Shown here in pieces: positions 51,770 to 59,376 of a DNA stretch of 64,000 bases. The notes beneath the pieces are model-generated. The model saw only the letters and a list, made by a program, of their open reading frames with translations, had not been told where the DNA came from and did no database searches. The DNA is from Thermopolyspora sp044507605 (GTDB lineage: Bacteria > Actinomycetota > Actinomycetes > Streptosporangiales > Streptosporangiaceae). The stretch is from NCBI GenBank assembly GCA_044507605.1, contig JBIQJI010000025.1, positions 5,790-69,789 of the forward strand. Direction: 5' to 3'. Position 1 is the stretch's first letter, and the number at the start of each line of letters is the position of its first letter. The position numbers and the translations under genes were made by a program.

Positions 51770-52510
51770 ATGGATACTCCCCGGATGTTCATGCCGATCC
51801 TCGCCCGTGACCTCGCGGCGCTCGGCCGGGTGAGCGAGGGCGCGTCCTGCGAGAGCGTGCTGCGCGGCATCACCCGGGCCGTCACCCGCGACGTCCCCGG
51901 CTGCTCCGGCTGCACCGCCGAGCTGTGGCGCGAGGGCCCCATGCTGCTCGCCGCCTCCCACACCGAGCTCATCGCCCTGGTCGACCGCGAGCGTGAGCTG
52001 CGCGAGGGCCCGTGCCGCGAGGCGTTCTCCTCCGGCAGGCCCGTCCTGGTGCCCGACACGCTCGACGACGGCCGGTGGCCCCGCTACGCCGTCACCGCCG
52101 TGCGCTGCGGGGTCCGCTCGGTCCTCGTCCTGCCCGTCGAGGTCGAGCAGGCGGCGCTCGTGCTGGGCCTGTACGGCGTGCGCGCCGGGGCCTTCGCCGG
52201 GGCGGGCCGCGACGAGCTGGCCGCCGTGCTCGCCGAGCAGGTCACCGTGGCGCTGGCCAACATCTGGGACTACGAGGACGTCCTCACCGGCCAGGCGCAG
52301 ATGCAGGAGGCCCTGGCCGGCCGGTCGGTCATCGACCAGGCCAAGGGCATCATCATGCAGACCAGCGGATGCTCCGCGGAGGCCGCCTTCGACGAGCTGC
52401 GCCGCATCTCACAGCGCCACCAGGTCAAGGTGGCCGACCTCGCCCGGCGCCTGATCGCCGAGCACCGCGGGGGCCGCCGGCCCGGTCACGGGGGCGACGT
52501 GCCGTCCTGA
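51770..52510 (+). CDS. GAF and ANTAR domain protein
   Basis: A 246-residue RNA-binding regulator. The GAF sensor (about 15-170) includes ELREGPCREAFSSGRPVLVP, typical of actinobacterial GAF-ANTAR proteins; the ANTAR domain (about 175-235) reads ALAGRSVIDQAKGIIMQTSG, AEAAFDELRRISQ and NVKVADLARRL-like end. It lacks a receiver domain, so the GAF ligand would control it. The ATG at 51770 follows a GACTCT -10-like hexamer by 6 nt; a second ATG is at 51785. The 3' end overlaps the convergent STAS gene by 25 nt. Confidence 0.9.
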   Translation: MDTPRMFMPILARDLAALGRVSEGASCESVLRGITRAVTRDVPGCSGCTAELWREGPMLLAASHTELIALVDRERELREGPCREAFSSGRPVLVPDTLDDGRWPRYAVTAVRCGVRSVLVLPVEVEQAALVLGLYGVRAGAFAGAGRDELAAVLAEQVTVALANIWDYEDVLTGQAQMQEALAGRSVIDQAKGIIMQTSGCSAEAAFDELRRISQRHQVKVADLARRLIAEHRGGRRPGHGGDVPS

Positions 52511-52896
52511 ACCGGCGAGGTGCCCGCGAAGGCCCGCAGCGCGTCCTCGACCGTGTCGTACAGCGGCAGCCGCTGGGCCAGGCCGGTCACCCACATCACC
52601 TGCGCCGACTGGTAGCGCACCCCGGCCAGCGCGTACCGCGCGCCCGCCATCGTCGCCAGCTGCCAGTGATGCACGATGAGCCCCAGCGCCCGCGAGTCCA
52701 TGAAGGTCACGCCGGCCAGATCGAGGATCATGTCGGGGCCGTGCGCGTCGCCGGCCTCGGCGAGATAGCCGGTGAACCGCTGCCGCGTCGTGGCGTCGAG
52801 GATGCCGGCGACGTGGATCACGACGACGCCCTCGGCCAGGCGCGAGGTGAGCCGCAGCGCCTCCGACGGGCCGTCACCTTCGGGTTTTGTCACCAT
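52486..52896 (-). CDS. STAS-domain protein (anti-sigma factor antagonist-like)
   Basis: A 136-residue STAS protein, the class that releases a sigma factor by binding its anti-sigma kinase. The fold is evident (GVVVIHVAGILDATTRQRFTG, MILDLAGVTFMDSRALGLIV). The usual phosphorylation loop D-S-S/T-G-L reads D67-S68-R69-A-L: the first Ser is kept, the next two positions are changed. ATG at 52896 with GGGAGG 3-4 nt upstream. A TAGTGT -10 element on the minus strand (52964-52959) may be its promoter. Divergent from the sigma-factor gene. Confidence 0.88.
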   Translation of the reverse strand: MVTKPEGDGPSEALRLTSRLAEGVVVIHVAGILDATTRQRFTGYLAEAGDAHGPDMILDLAGVTFMDSRALGLIVHHWQLATMAGARYALAGVRYQSAQVMWVTGLAQRLPLYDTVEDALRAFAGTSPVQDGTSPP

Positions 52897-53163
52897 ACGC
52901 CTCCCGCCCACGTGTCTTGGCGCATGCGCCGGGCTCCGCAGCCGGGGCCCAAAGCACCACACTACTGGCGCGGACCGGGGTGGAAATACCGGACGGAATG
53001 AGGGACTATCGGAAGTGAAGGGGGTCCAGCAGAGGGCCTCGTCTCGACACTTCGTGCGAGGCGACGCCGTGCTCTGCGTGTCAGAAAAGTCCGCGCAAGC
53101 CAGCGACAGCCCGGGACACGGGCCGGTCGGCGCCTCGCCATCGGTAACCACGAGGGAGAGGGC

Positions 53164-53955
53164 ATGACCGCCCACGACTCAACGTCCACCCTGAACGCCG
53201 ACCCCACGGCCGAGGAGATGCTGGCCGAGTCGATCCGCCCGGACATCACCGAGGAACGCCGCGCGCGGCTGCGTGAGCGCGTCGTCGAGATGCACCTGCC
53301 CATGGCCAGAGACGTCGCCCGCAGGTACCTGCATCGCGGCGAGCCCATGGAAGACCTCCTGCAGGCCGCGTACGTCGGCCTGATGAAGGCCATCAACGGC
53401 TTCGACCCGCAGCTCGGCCACAGCTTCCGCGGCTACGCCATGGTCACCATGACCGGCGAGGTCAAGCGGCACTTCCGCGACCGCACCTGGGCGGTGCGCG
53501 TGCCCCGGCTCTACCAGGAGCGGCGCTCGGAGCTCAACCGTCTCGTCGCCGACTTCACCCAGGAGCTGGGCAGGTTCCCGACGATCGCCGAGCTGGCCGA
53601 GCGGATGAACATCTCGGAAGAGGACATGCTGCTGACGCTCGACGCGTCGGCCGCCTACAGTACGCTGTCCCTGGACGCGCCGCTGGGCGCCGACGATGAC
53701 GCCGGTGCGCTCGGTGACGTCCTGCCCGACGACGACGACACCCTGTCGACGCTCATCGATCGCGAGTCGGTCAAACCGCTCATCGACGACCTGCCGGCCA
53801 GGGAGAAGAACATCCTGCTGCTGCGGTTCTTCGGTAATCTGACCCAGGCCGAGATAGCCGCGGAATTCGACATATCCCAGATGCACGTATCGCGCATTCT
53901 GCGCAAGGTGCTCGACCAGCTCCGGCAGGAACTGGTCGGCGAGGCGGCCCGCTAG
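53164..53955 (+). CDS. SigB/SigF-family (group 3) RNA polymerase sigma factor
   Basis: A 263-residue alternative sigma factor of the stress/sporulation SigB-SigF-SigG type. Region 2 (about 45-115: MARDVARRYLHRGEPMEDLL, GFDPQLGHSFRGYAMVTMTG), region 3 (about 120-185: WAVRVPRLYQERRSELNRL, AELAERMNISEEDMLLTL) and region 4 (about 205-258: LPAREKNILLLRFFGNLTQA, SQMHVSRILRKVLDQL) are complete. ATG with GGGAGAGGG 2-3 nt upstream. The RsbW-like kinase gene follows 13 nt later, so sigma and anti-sigma are co-expressed. No SigB-type autoregulatory promoter is evident to me upstream. Confidence 0.94.
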   Translation: MTAHDSTSTLNADPTAEEMLAESIRPDITEERRARLRERVVEMHLPMARDVARRYLHRGEPMEDLLQAAYVGLMKAINGFDPQLGHSFRGYAMVTMTGEVKRHFRDRTWAVRVPRLYQERRSELNRLVADFTQELGRFPTIAELAERMNISEEDMLLTLDASAAYSTLSLDAPLGADDDAGALGDVLPDDDDTLSTLIDRESVKPLIDDLPAREKNILLLRFFGNLTQAEIAAEFDISQMHVSRILRKVLDQLRQELVGEAAR

Positions 53956-53968
53956 GAGGCGCTCCGGT

Positions 53969-54394
53969 GTGAACGACGACGGACACGCGCCGTCGCGGCA
54001 TCGTACGGCCGATGGCGAGGGGGCCGAAGAGCTCACCTTCCGCGTGGCGGACCTGCCGGCGGTGCGCGACCATGCCGCCGCCCGCGCCCGCCGCAGGGGC
54101 ATGACCGAAGACTGCGTGGGCAACGTGCTGCTCGCGGTCAACGAGGTCGCCACCAACGCCGTCACCCACGGCAGCGGAAGGGCGCGCATGCGGCTCTGGG
54201 ACCACCACGAGTCCCTCGTCGTCGAGATCCACGACACCGGTCACTGGGTGCCGCGGACCACACCCGGCATCGTCCCGCCGCGCGTGCACGCCACCAGCGG
54301 CATGGGCCTGTGGGTCTCCCGCATGCTCAGCGACGACATCAGGTTCGACACCGGTCCACGCGGCACGACGGTGACGATGAGCTTCCAGGTCTGA
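53969..54394 (+). CDS. RsbW-like anti-sigma factor (HATPase_c serine kinase)
   Basis: A 141-residue ATP-binding protein expected to bind the preceding sigma factor and phosphorylate a STAS antagonist. GHKL boxes are present: N box LAVNEVATNAVTHGSG, G1 EIHDTGHWVP and G2 HATSGMGLWVSRML, ending with TTVTMSFQV. GTG start with AGGAGG 9 nt upstream. With the STAS and PP2C-like genes nearby it forms a partner-switching module. Confidence 0.9.
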   Translation: MNDDGHAPSRHRTADGEGAEELTFRVADLPAVRDHAAARARRRGMTEDCVGNVLLAVNEVATNAVTHGSGRARMRLWDHHESLVVEIHDTGHWVPRTTPGIVPPRVHATSGMGLWVSRMLSDDIRFDTGPRGTTVTMSFQV

Positions 54395-54409
54395 GACCTG
54401 CCGCAGGCG

Positions 54410-54428
54410 CGCCCGGCGCGGCCGGGCG
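54410..54428. terminator. Hairpin between convergent RsbW-like and HTH genes
   Basis: A perfect 8-bp GC stem (54410-54417 with 54421-54428) with a 3-nt loop lies 15 nt after the RsbW-like stop and 15 nt before the HTH gene stop. There is no T-run. Confidence 0.5.
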
Positions 54429-54443
54429 GACGGCCGCCGGGGC

Positions 54444-54872
54444 TCAGTTCGGCGCCGGGCCGTCGGGCAGGGCGTCGGCGAGGACCTTCGCGACGTGGCC
54501 GCCCCCCGGCGGGGCGGGGACCTCGCGGAAACCGGTCTCCGGGCTGTAGTCGATGTCCAGCCCGGCGTCGATGAGCCGGCGCGCCCACCGGACCGCGGTG
54601 TTGACCTTCACTTGGGGCACGGCGGCGCCCTGCGCCATCGCGGACAGGTTGCGCAGGTTGGTGGCCGGGCCCGCCTGGGTGTGCTCCCGGCGCAGCTTCC
54701 AGGGCAGGGCGGCGCGGTGGTCGAGCATCGGCTTGGCCAGCCCCGCGGCGCGCTTGGCCTGCAGCACCCCCGACTCGCTCACCCCGAAGTGTTCCGCCAG
54801 CTCGGCCACGGTGCGCCCCGCCGCCACGAGCCGTTTGAGTTCCTCCCGATCGATCCGGGGCCTGCGTCCCAT
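54444..54872 (-). CDS. Putative DNA-binding HTH protein, function unknown
   Basis: A 142-residue protein. The N-terminal third is a helix-turn-helix (RIDREELKRLVAAGRTVAEL, AEHFGVSESGVLQAKRAAGL) of the resolvase/terminase-small-subunit-like kind. The rest (LPWKLRREHTQAGPATNLRN, VNTAVRWARRLIDAGLDIDY) is a helical domain I do not recognise; the repeated VRWARRLIDAGLDIDYSPETGF segment suggests a conserved actinobacterial family. ATG at 54872 with GAGGATGG upstream. Convergent with the RsbW-like gene; no partner gene is apparent. Confidence 0.78.
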   Translation of the reverse strand: MGRRPRIDREELKRLVAAGRTVAELAEHFGVSESGVLQAKRAAGLAKPMLDHRAALPWKLRREHTQAGPATNLRNLSAMAQGAAVPQVKVNTAVRWARRLIDAGLDIDYSPETGFREVPAPPGGGHVAKVLADALPDGPAPN

Positions 54873-55302
54873 GCCACCATCCTCACACGCCCGCCGGGCC
54901 GCCGCGCCACCCGAGCCGGCACGCCCGACCCGCCCGGCCCGATCGAGGCGGACCCGGCGGGAAACCGCACGGGGGATCCGCGATCGGCCGGACACGACGC
55001 AGCCCCACGACGCAGCCCGGCGACGCGGTTCTGCAACGCAGCCCCACGGTGGAGCCCCACGAATCCCGCGGCGGGGCGGCCCGCGGCGGGCGGTGCGCTT
55101 CGCGGGGCGATGGTGTAACGTTCACCGGCTTCGGTGGCCGGGCGAAGACGGCGGCCCGGGCCGGGCGAGCCGCGATCGTCCTCCCGGCGCGGCTGACCGG
55201 CGCGAACGCGCGGCGCCTCCGGGGGCCGCGGGCCGGCCGTCCGGTGGAGAGCGGGGGACTTTCCGGGTCACCGTCCGGACCGGCCACTCCTGGTGAGAGC
55301 AT
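54873..55302. other. Intergenic region (430 bp) between HTH gene and copper-type cluster
   Basis: Very GC-rich divergent region. Frames on both strands give Arg/Pro/Ala-rich products without ribosome-binding sites, so no gene is called. A near-palindrome GGTGTAACGTTCACC (about 55112-55126) contains a TAACGT -10-like hexamer, a possible promoter and operator for the downstream genes. Confidence 0.4.
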
Positions 55303-55881
55303 GTGGACGTCATGTACGCCCGCTTACCGCTCCGTCTGGCGCGGACCGCCGCTTTCGCGGTCGTCTGCGTGACGCTCGCGGCCGTGGCGCACTGGCTCGG
55401 CAACGGCTCCGGCGTGCATCCGCCGGTCGTGCTGGGTGGCGGCGCGGTCGTCCTTTCGGCGACCTTCGCCCTGGCCGGCCGCGAGCGCTCGCCGCTGCTG
55501 ATCTGCGGGCTTCTGGTCGCGGCGCAGGTGTTCCTGCACGAGCTGTTCGCCGTGTCCGCCATGCCGGGCCCCGCGCTGGACCATGTGATGCACGGGCGGG
55601 GTCTCGGCGTCGGCCTCGGCATGATGGTCGCCCACCTGACCGCCACGCTGATGACCGCGTGGTGGCTCGCCAGGGGCGAGGCGGCGCTGTGGACCGTGCT
55701 GCGCGGCGTCGGCGCGCTCCTGGACCGCCGGCTGCCCAGGCTGCTCCCGCCGCCTCCCGGCCCGGTCGCGCCGGTCCGGTCGTTCGCCGCGTGGCCGCGC
55801 CGCACGGGCCCCGGCCGCGTCCGGCCGGTGCTCCGGCACAGCATCATCAGGCGCGGCCCGCCTTCTCTCCACGCTCACTGA
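55303..55881 (+). CDS. Histidine-containing integral membrane protein of a copper-type cluster
   Basis: A 192-residue membrane protein of unknown function with about four hydrophobic segments (about 12-32, 40-58, 65-85, 103-122). Histidines cluster in or near them: AHWLG, VHPPVV, VFLHELF, LDHVMHGRG, MMVAHLTA. A basic, Pro/Arg-rich cytoplasmic tail follows. The gene precedes ycnI- and copC-like genes, an arrangement common in actinobacteria, so a role in copper handling is inferred. GTG at 55303 is used; the in-frame ATG at 55312 is equally possible. Confidence 0.75.
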   Translation: MDVMYARLPLRLARTAAFAVVCVTLAAVAHWLGNGSGVHPPVVLGGGAVVLSATFALAGRERSPLLICGLLVAAQVFLHELFAVSAMPGPALDHVMHGRGLGVGLGMMVAHLTATLMTAWWLARGEAALWTVLRGVGALLDRRLPRLLPPPPGPVAPVRSFAAWPRRTGPGRVRPVLRHSIIRRGPPSLHAH

Positions 55882-55966
55882 CCGCCTCGCCGTCCGGCAT
55901 CCCCGACGCGAGCCCGCACCGCGGCTCGCGCATCGAGCGTTCCTCAATTCGAAGTGGAGAGACCCC

Positions 55967-56722
55967 ATGACCATCGCAGCGGTACGCCGGCGTGCCCTCG
56001 TCGTCACCGCCGGCGCCTTCGCGCTCACGCTGGGCCTGGCCGCGCCCGCCCTCGCGCACGTCACCGTCCAGCCGGGCACCGCCGAGAAAGGCTCCTGGAC
56101 CAAGATCGCATTCCGGGTCCCGACCGAGCGGGAAGACGCCTCGACCACCAAGCTGGAGGTGACGTTCCCGACCGACCACCCGCTGCCGTTCGTCTCGGTC
56201 AAGCCGGTGCCGGGCTGGGACGCCAAGGTGGTCCGCGGCAAGCTGCCCAAGCCGGTCGTCGACGACGACGGCGACGAGATCACCGAGTCGGTCCTGAAGA
56301 TCGTGTGGTCGGGCGGGAAGATCAAGCCCGGTGAGTTCCAGGAGTTCGAGGCCTCGGTCGGCCCGCTGCCCAAGAGCGTCGACCGGCTGGTGTTCCCGGC
56401 GGTCCAGACCTACTCCAGCGGCGAGGTCGTGAAGTGGACCGACGTGCCGAGCCCCGGCGGCGAGGAGCCCGAGCACCCCGCGCCCACGCTCGAACTCGTG
56501 GCCGCCGGGGGCGACGGCGAGCAGGGCGCCGCCGCGCAGCCGGCGGCGGCCACCTCGGCCCCGAGCTCGTCCGGGCCCACGGTCGCGGCGCAGAGCGACG
56601 GCGCCGCCGCCGGCTCGGGAGGCTCCGACACCACCGCCCGGGTCATCGGCGGGGTCGGCCTGCTCGCGGGCCTGGCCGGGGTCGGCGTGGGCGCGGCGTC
56701 GCTGCGCCGTCGCCGCGCCTAG
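55967..56722 (+). CDS. YcnI-like (DUF1775) copper-associated secreted membrane-anchored protein
   Basis: A 251-residue exported protein. A signal peptide (1-30, ending APALA) leaves a mature N-terminal His (HVTVQPGTAEKGSW), the residue that with a Trp/Glu site binds copper in YcnI proteins. The DUF1775 beta domain spans about 31-165 (KIAFRVPTEREDASTTKLEV, WSGGKIKPGEFQEFEASVGP). An Ala/Ser/Gly-rich stalk and a C-terminal transmembrane helix (about 222-245) with RRRR end the protein, so it is anchored outside the membrane. RBS GGAGAG lies before the ATG. Second of the cluster. Confidence 0.92.
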   Translation: MTIAAVRRRALVVTAGAFALTLGLAAPALAHVTVQPGTAEKGSWTKIAFRVPTEREDASTTKLEVTFPTDHPLPFVSVKPVPGWDAKVVRGKLPKPVVDDDGDEITESVLKIVWSGGKIKPGEFQEFEASVGPLPKSVDRLVFPAVQTYSSGEVVKWTDVPSPGGEEPEHPAPTLELVAAGGDGEQGAAAQPAAATSAPSSSGPTVAAQSDGAAAGSGGSDTTARVIGGVGLLAGLAGVGVGAASLRRRRA

Positions 56723-56809
56723 CGCCCGGACCCGCCCGCGGTCGATGTCGTCCCGCCCGGCACGACGCGCCGGGCCACAGCTGCCCTTTTCGTCCAGGGC
56801 GGGTCGTGT

Positions 56810-56880
56810 CCGGCTCCTCGCGGAGCCGGGCGCACCCGGCCACATGATCGTCCGGCCCGCGCTCCACGTGCGGGCCGGAC
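56810..56880 (+). terminator. Two hairpins between ycnI-like and copC-like genes
   Basis: An 8-bp stem (56810-56817 with 56822-56829, 4-nt loop) and an 11-bp stem (56850-56860 with 56870-56880, 9-nt loop) lie in the 177-bp gap. Neither has a T-run. They may attenuate or terminate transcription after the ycnI-like gene. Confidence 0.4.
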
Positions 56881-56899
56881 CACCAAGGTTGGGACAACC

Positions 56900-57595
56900 A
56901 TGGCATTTCACCAGCGTTTCCCCTCTGCCCGTTCCACTCTCGTCCGTTTCGCCGCCGCCCGCGCCGTCACCGTGCGCGGCGTCGCCGCGCGCGCGACCTC
57001 CCTGGTGCTCGCGCCGCTGTGCGCAGCGGCCCTGGCCCTGGGGCCGCTCGCCACGCCGGCGCTCGCCCACGACAGCCTCAAGAGCAGCACGCCCGCCAGC
57101 GGCGCGGTGGTGAGCGAGGTCGAGCAGGTCGTGCTGGAGTTCCACGACCGGGTCAGCTTCCCGGCCGTGGTCGTGCACGACTCGGCGGGCAAGCGGTACG
57201 ACTCGGGCGAGCCCCGCACCGAGGGGTCGAAGGTCTACGAGAACGTCGCCGGCCCGCTGCCCGCGGGCGCGTACGTGATCGCCTGGCGCGTCGTCTCGTC
57301 CGACGGGCACCCCGTGGAGGGCGAGATCCCGTTCACGGTGGGCGGCTCCGGCTCCGCCGCCGGCGCGCCCGCACCCGCCGCGTCCGCGGCGTCCTCGGGC
57401 GGCGCGGACCAGGGTGCGGCCGCCGCGGCGCAGGACGGCGGCGCGGACCCGACCCCGGCCGCGGCGGCCGACACCCAGGAGTCCGGCGGCGGCATCCCCG
57501 TCTGGGCGTGGATCGTGATCGCGTTGCTGGTGGTCGTCGCCGTCACCGTCGGCCTGCGGGCGGCCCGCCCCGGCCGGGAGGGCGACTCCGGCTGA
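56900..57595 (+). CDS. CopC-like copper resistance protein
   Basis: A 231-residue exported protein. A long basic n-region precedes the signal core (about 35-55) ending PALA, so the mature chain starts with His (HDSLKSSTPASGAVV), one Cu(II) ligand of CopC. The other ligands fit the Asp-x-His pair in VVSSDGHPVEGEIPFTV. The CopC beta barrel spans about 57-150; an Ala/Gly/Asp-rich stalk and a C-terminal transmembrane helix (about 200-220) follow. The permease CopD is not fused or adjacent. The ATG at 56900 has only a weak AAGG site. Confidence 0.92.
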   Translation: MAFHQRFPSARSTLVRFAAARAVTVRGVAARATSLVLAPLCAAALALGPLATPALAHDSLKSSTPASGAVVSEVEQVVLEFHDRVSFPAVVVHDSAGKRYDSGEPRTEGSKVYENVAGPLPAGAYVIAWRVVSSDGHPVEGEIPFTVGGSGSAAGAPAPAASAASSGGADQGAAAAAQDGGADPTPAAAADTQESGGGIPVWAWIVIALLVVVAVTVGLRAARPGREGDSG

Positions 57596-57608
57596 CCGCT
57601 CGGCCCGG

Positions 57609-59180
57609 CTATCGGGCGGCGGCGGGAAGGAAGAGCAGCGCCTCGCCGATCGGGCGCTCCCCGGCGGCGTCCGAGGGCCGGTTGGCCAGTTCGCCGTGCA
57701 CGGCGAGCGTGACCGAGCCGCCGCTGTCGAGGTTGATGGCCTCCACCGCGCCGAGATCGCGCATGAGCCGGGCGCCCTCGCGCAGGCTCAGCCCGTCGCT
57801 GTATCCGGGCCGCTGCCCGTCGGCGACGACCACGATCACCCGGCCGCTCGCGTCGACGCCCAGCATGGTCCGCGGCTTGCGCCTGATGCCCCAGTCGTAG
57901 AGGAAGCCGGGGTTCTCCGGGTAGTAGACGCCGTCGGCGGCGACGTCCAGGTAGATCCGGCCGTCGTGGACCAGCCAGGGCCCGCCGTTGATCACATCGC
58001 CGCCGCCCGGGCCGCCGACGTCCACGGGCGCGCCGTCCTGGTCGAGGACCCGCTCCTCGACGGTCACCCGTGAGCCGCGCCGCGCGTGCGCGGTCAGCCA
58101 TCGGGCGCCCGCGCCGATGCCCGAGAGCACCCGCCCGTGCCGGGGCACCTCGCCGCCGGGCCGTCTGCGCCCGACGACACGGCCCGACCGGTCGAGGACG
58201 ACCTCCACGCCGTGCACGTGCGGCGTGCGCCTGCCGAGCTCCGGGGTGAACAGCACGATCTCCGACGGGTCGGTGCAGGTCACGTCGTGCCGGGGTCGCT
58301 CGGTCGGCTCGTCGCCGCCCACGCCGCCGCAGTCGCGGATGCGCCCGGGCCACCGGTCGATCCCGTCGATCTCCCGGCTCGCTCCGCCGGCCCGCACGGT
58401 CACCGTCGTGCGCAGCCTGGCGATCCGCATGTCGTCGAGCAGGAGCGCGACGCGGCCGTTGGTCGCCGCCCCGAGCAGCCTGCCGCCGTAGACGCCGATG
58501 CCCGCCGGCGCGCCGGGGATGCCGTCCTTGTCCTTCATGACGAAGTAGCCGCCGTTCACCGCGAGCGGCGCACCCGCCGCGCGGGCCATGGCCGTCGTGG
58601 TCTCCCGCCCGGCGAGGCTCGCGCCGTACGTCGCGGCGACCCTGCCCCGGTAGCGCCCGGGGTCGAGGACGATGACCCGGATGCGGGCGCTCGGCGGCGT
58701 GCGGGCGTCCGTGCCGGAGGTGTCGCGGCCGGTCCAGTCGGCGACGCCCGTGAACCCCGCCGCCTTGAGCTTCTCGACGACCGCCTCGGCGCCGGCCCGG
58801 GAATCGTACGAGCCGACCCTGATGCGCCGGCCCAGCCGCAGGGCGGGGCCGCCCGCCGTGGCGCCCCAGTCGATCTCGTCGATGCGGGGCCGGTACCCCG
58901 CCTCGCGCAGCCGGTCGGCGAGCGCGCTCGTGCGCTCGGCGTCGCCCAGATAGGGGTGCCCTCGCCCGGGCCGGCGCACCGTGACCGTCCAGTGCCCGCC
59001 ACGGGAGGGGTCGCCGAGCACGCCCCGATACACGGTGAGCCCGTCGGCGATGCGCCGCGCCGGCCAGTCCGCGACCAGCGCCGGCGGCCCCTGCGGGCGC
59101 GGGGACGGCCCGGCCAGGGCCGGCGGGGCGGCCGGCCCGAACGCCAGGGTGGCGGCGATCGCCGTCGTGCCGGCCCGCAT
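57609..59180 (-). CDS. Secreted phosphodiester glycosidase (NAGPA) domain protein with SPOR-like repeat
   Basis: A 523-residue exported protein. A signal peptide (1 to about 23, ending PALAG) is followed by a SPOR-like region (about 65-150: ERTSALADRLREAGYRPRID, GSYDSRAGAEAVVEKLKAAG) that may bind denuded peptidoglycan. The NAGPA-type domain (about 160-520) contains LAVNGGYFVMKDKDG, GIGVYGGRLL and the signature ADGQRPGYSDGLSLREGARL with EAINLDSGGSVTLAV. This family removes covering sugars from phosphodiesters or acts on exopolysaccharides. ATG start with GGAGG 5 nt upstream. Divergent from the P-type ATPase. Confidence 0.9.
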   Translation of the reverse strand: MRAGTTAIAATLAFGPAAPPALAGPSPRPQGPPALVADWPARRIADGLTVYRGVLGDPSRGGHWTVTVRRPGRGHPYLGDAERTSALADRLREAGYRPRIDEIDWGATAGGPALRLGRRIRVGSYDSRAGAEAVVEKLKAAGFTGVADWTGRDTSGTDARTPPSARIRVIVLDPGRYRGRVAATYGASLAGRETTTAMARAAGAPLAVNGGYFVMKDKDGIPGAPAGIGVYGGRLLGAATNGRVALLLDDMRIARLRTTVTVRAGGASREIDGIDRWPGRIRDCGGVGGDEPTERPRHDVTCTDPSEIVLFTPELGRRTPHVHGVEVVLDRSGRVVGRRRPGGEVPRHGRVLSGIGAGARWLTAHARRGSRVTVEERVLDQDGAPVDVGGPGGGDVINGGPWLVHDGRIYLDVAADGVYYPENPGFLYDWGIRRKPRTMLGVDASGRVIVVVADGQRPGYSDGLSLREGARLMRDLGAVEAINLDSGGSVTLAVHGELANRPSDAAGERPIGEALLFLPAAAR

Positions 59181-59376
59181 GCGTACCTCCCCGGAGATGG
59201 CTCAGGGGGGACGGCGGAGGTGTGCCCGCATGGGAATCGAGTGATGCGAATCGACTCCTGTGTTTACCAACACTTCACTGCGGGCTCGGACAGGACGCCC
59301 ACCGTGCGGGAACAGACCGGGACATGCGCACCGATAGCACCCGGCCACGCCGCGCCTTGACCCGCCCACGCCGACG

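Noticed and set aside
53036..53061. 6-bp inverted repeat GCCTCG/CGAGGC before the sigma-factor gene as an operator
   Set aside because: Short arms in GC-rich DNA are expected by chance and the position relative to any promoter is unclear.
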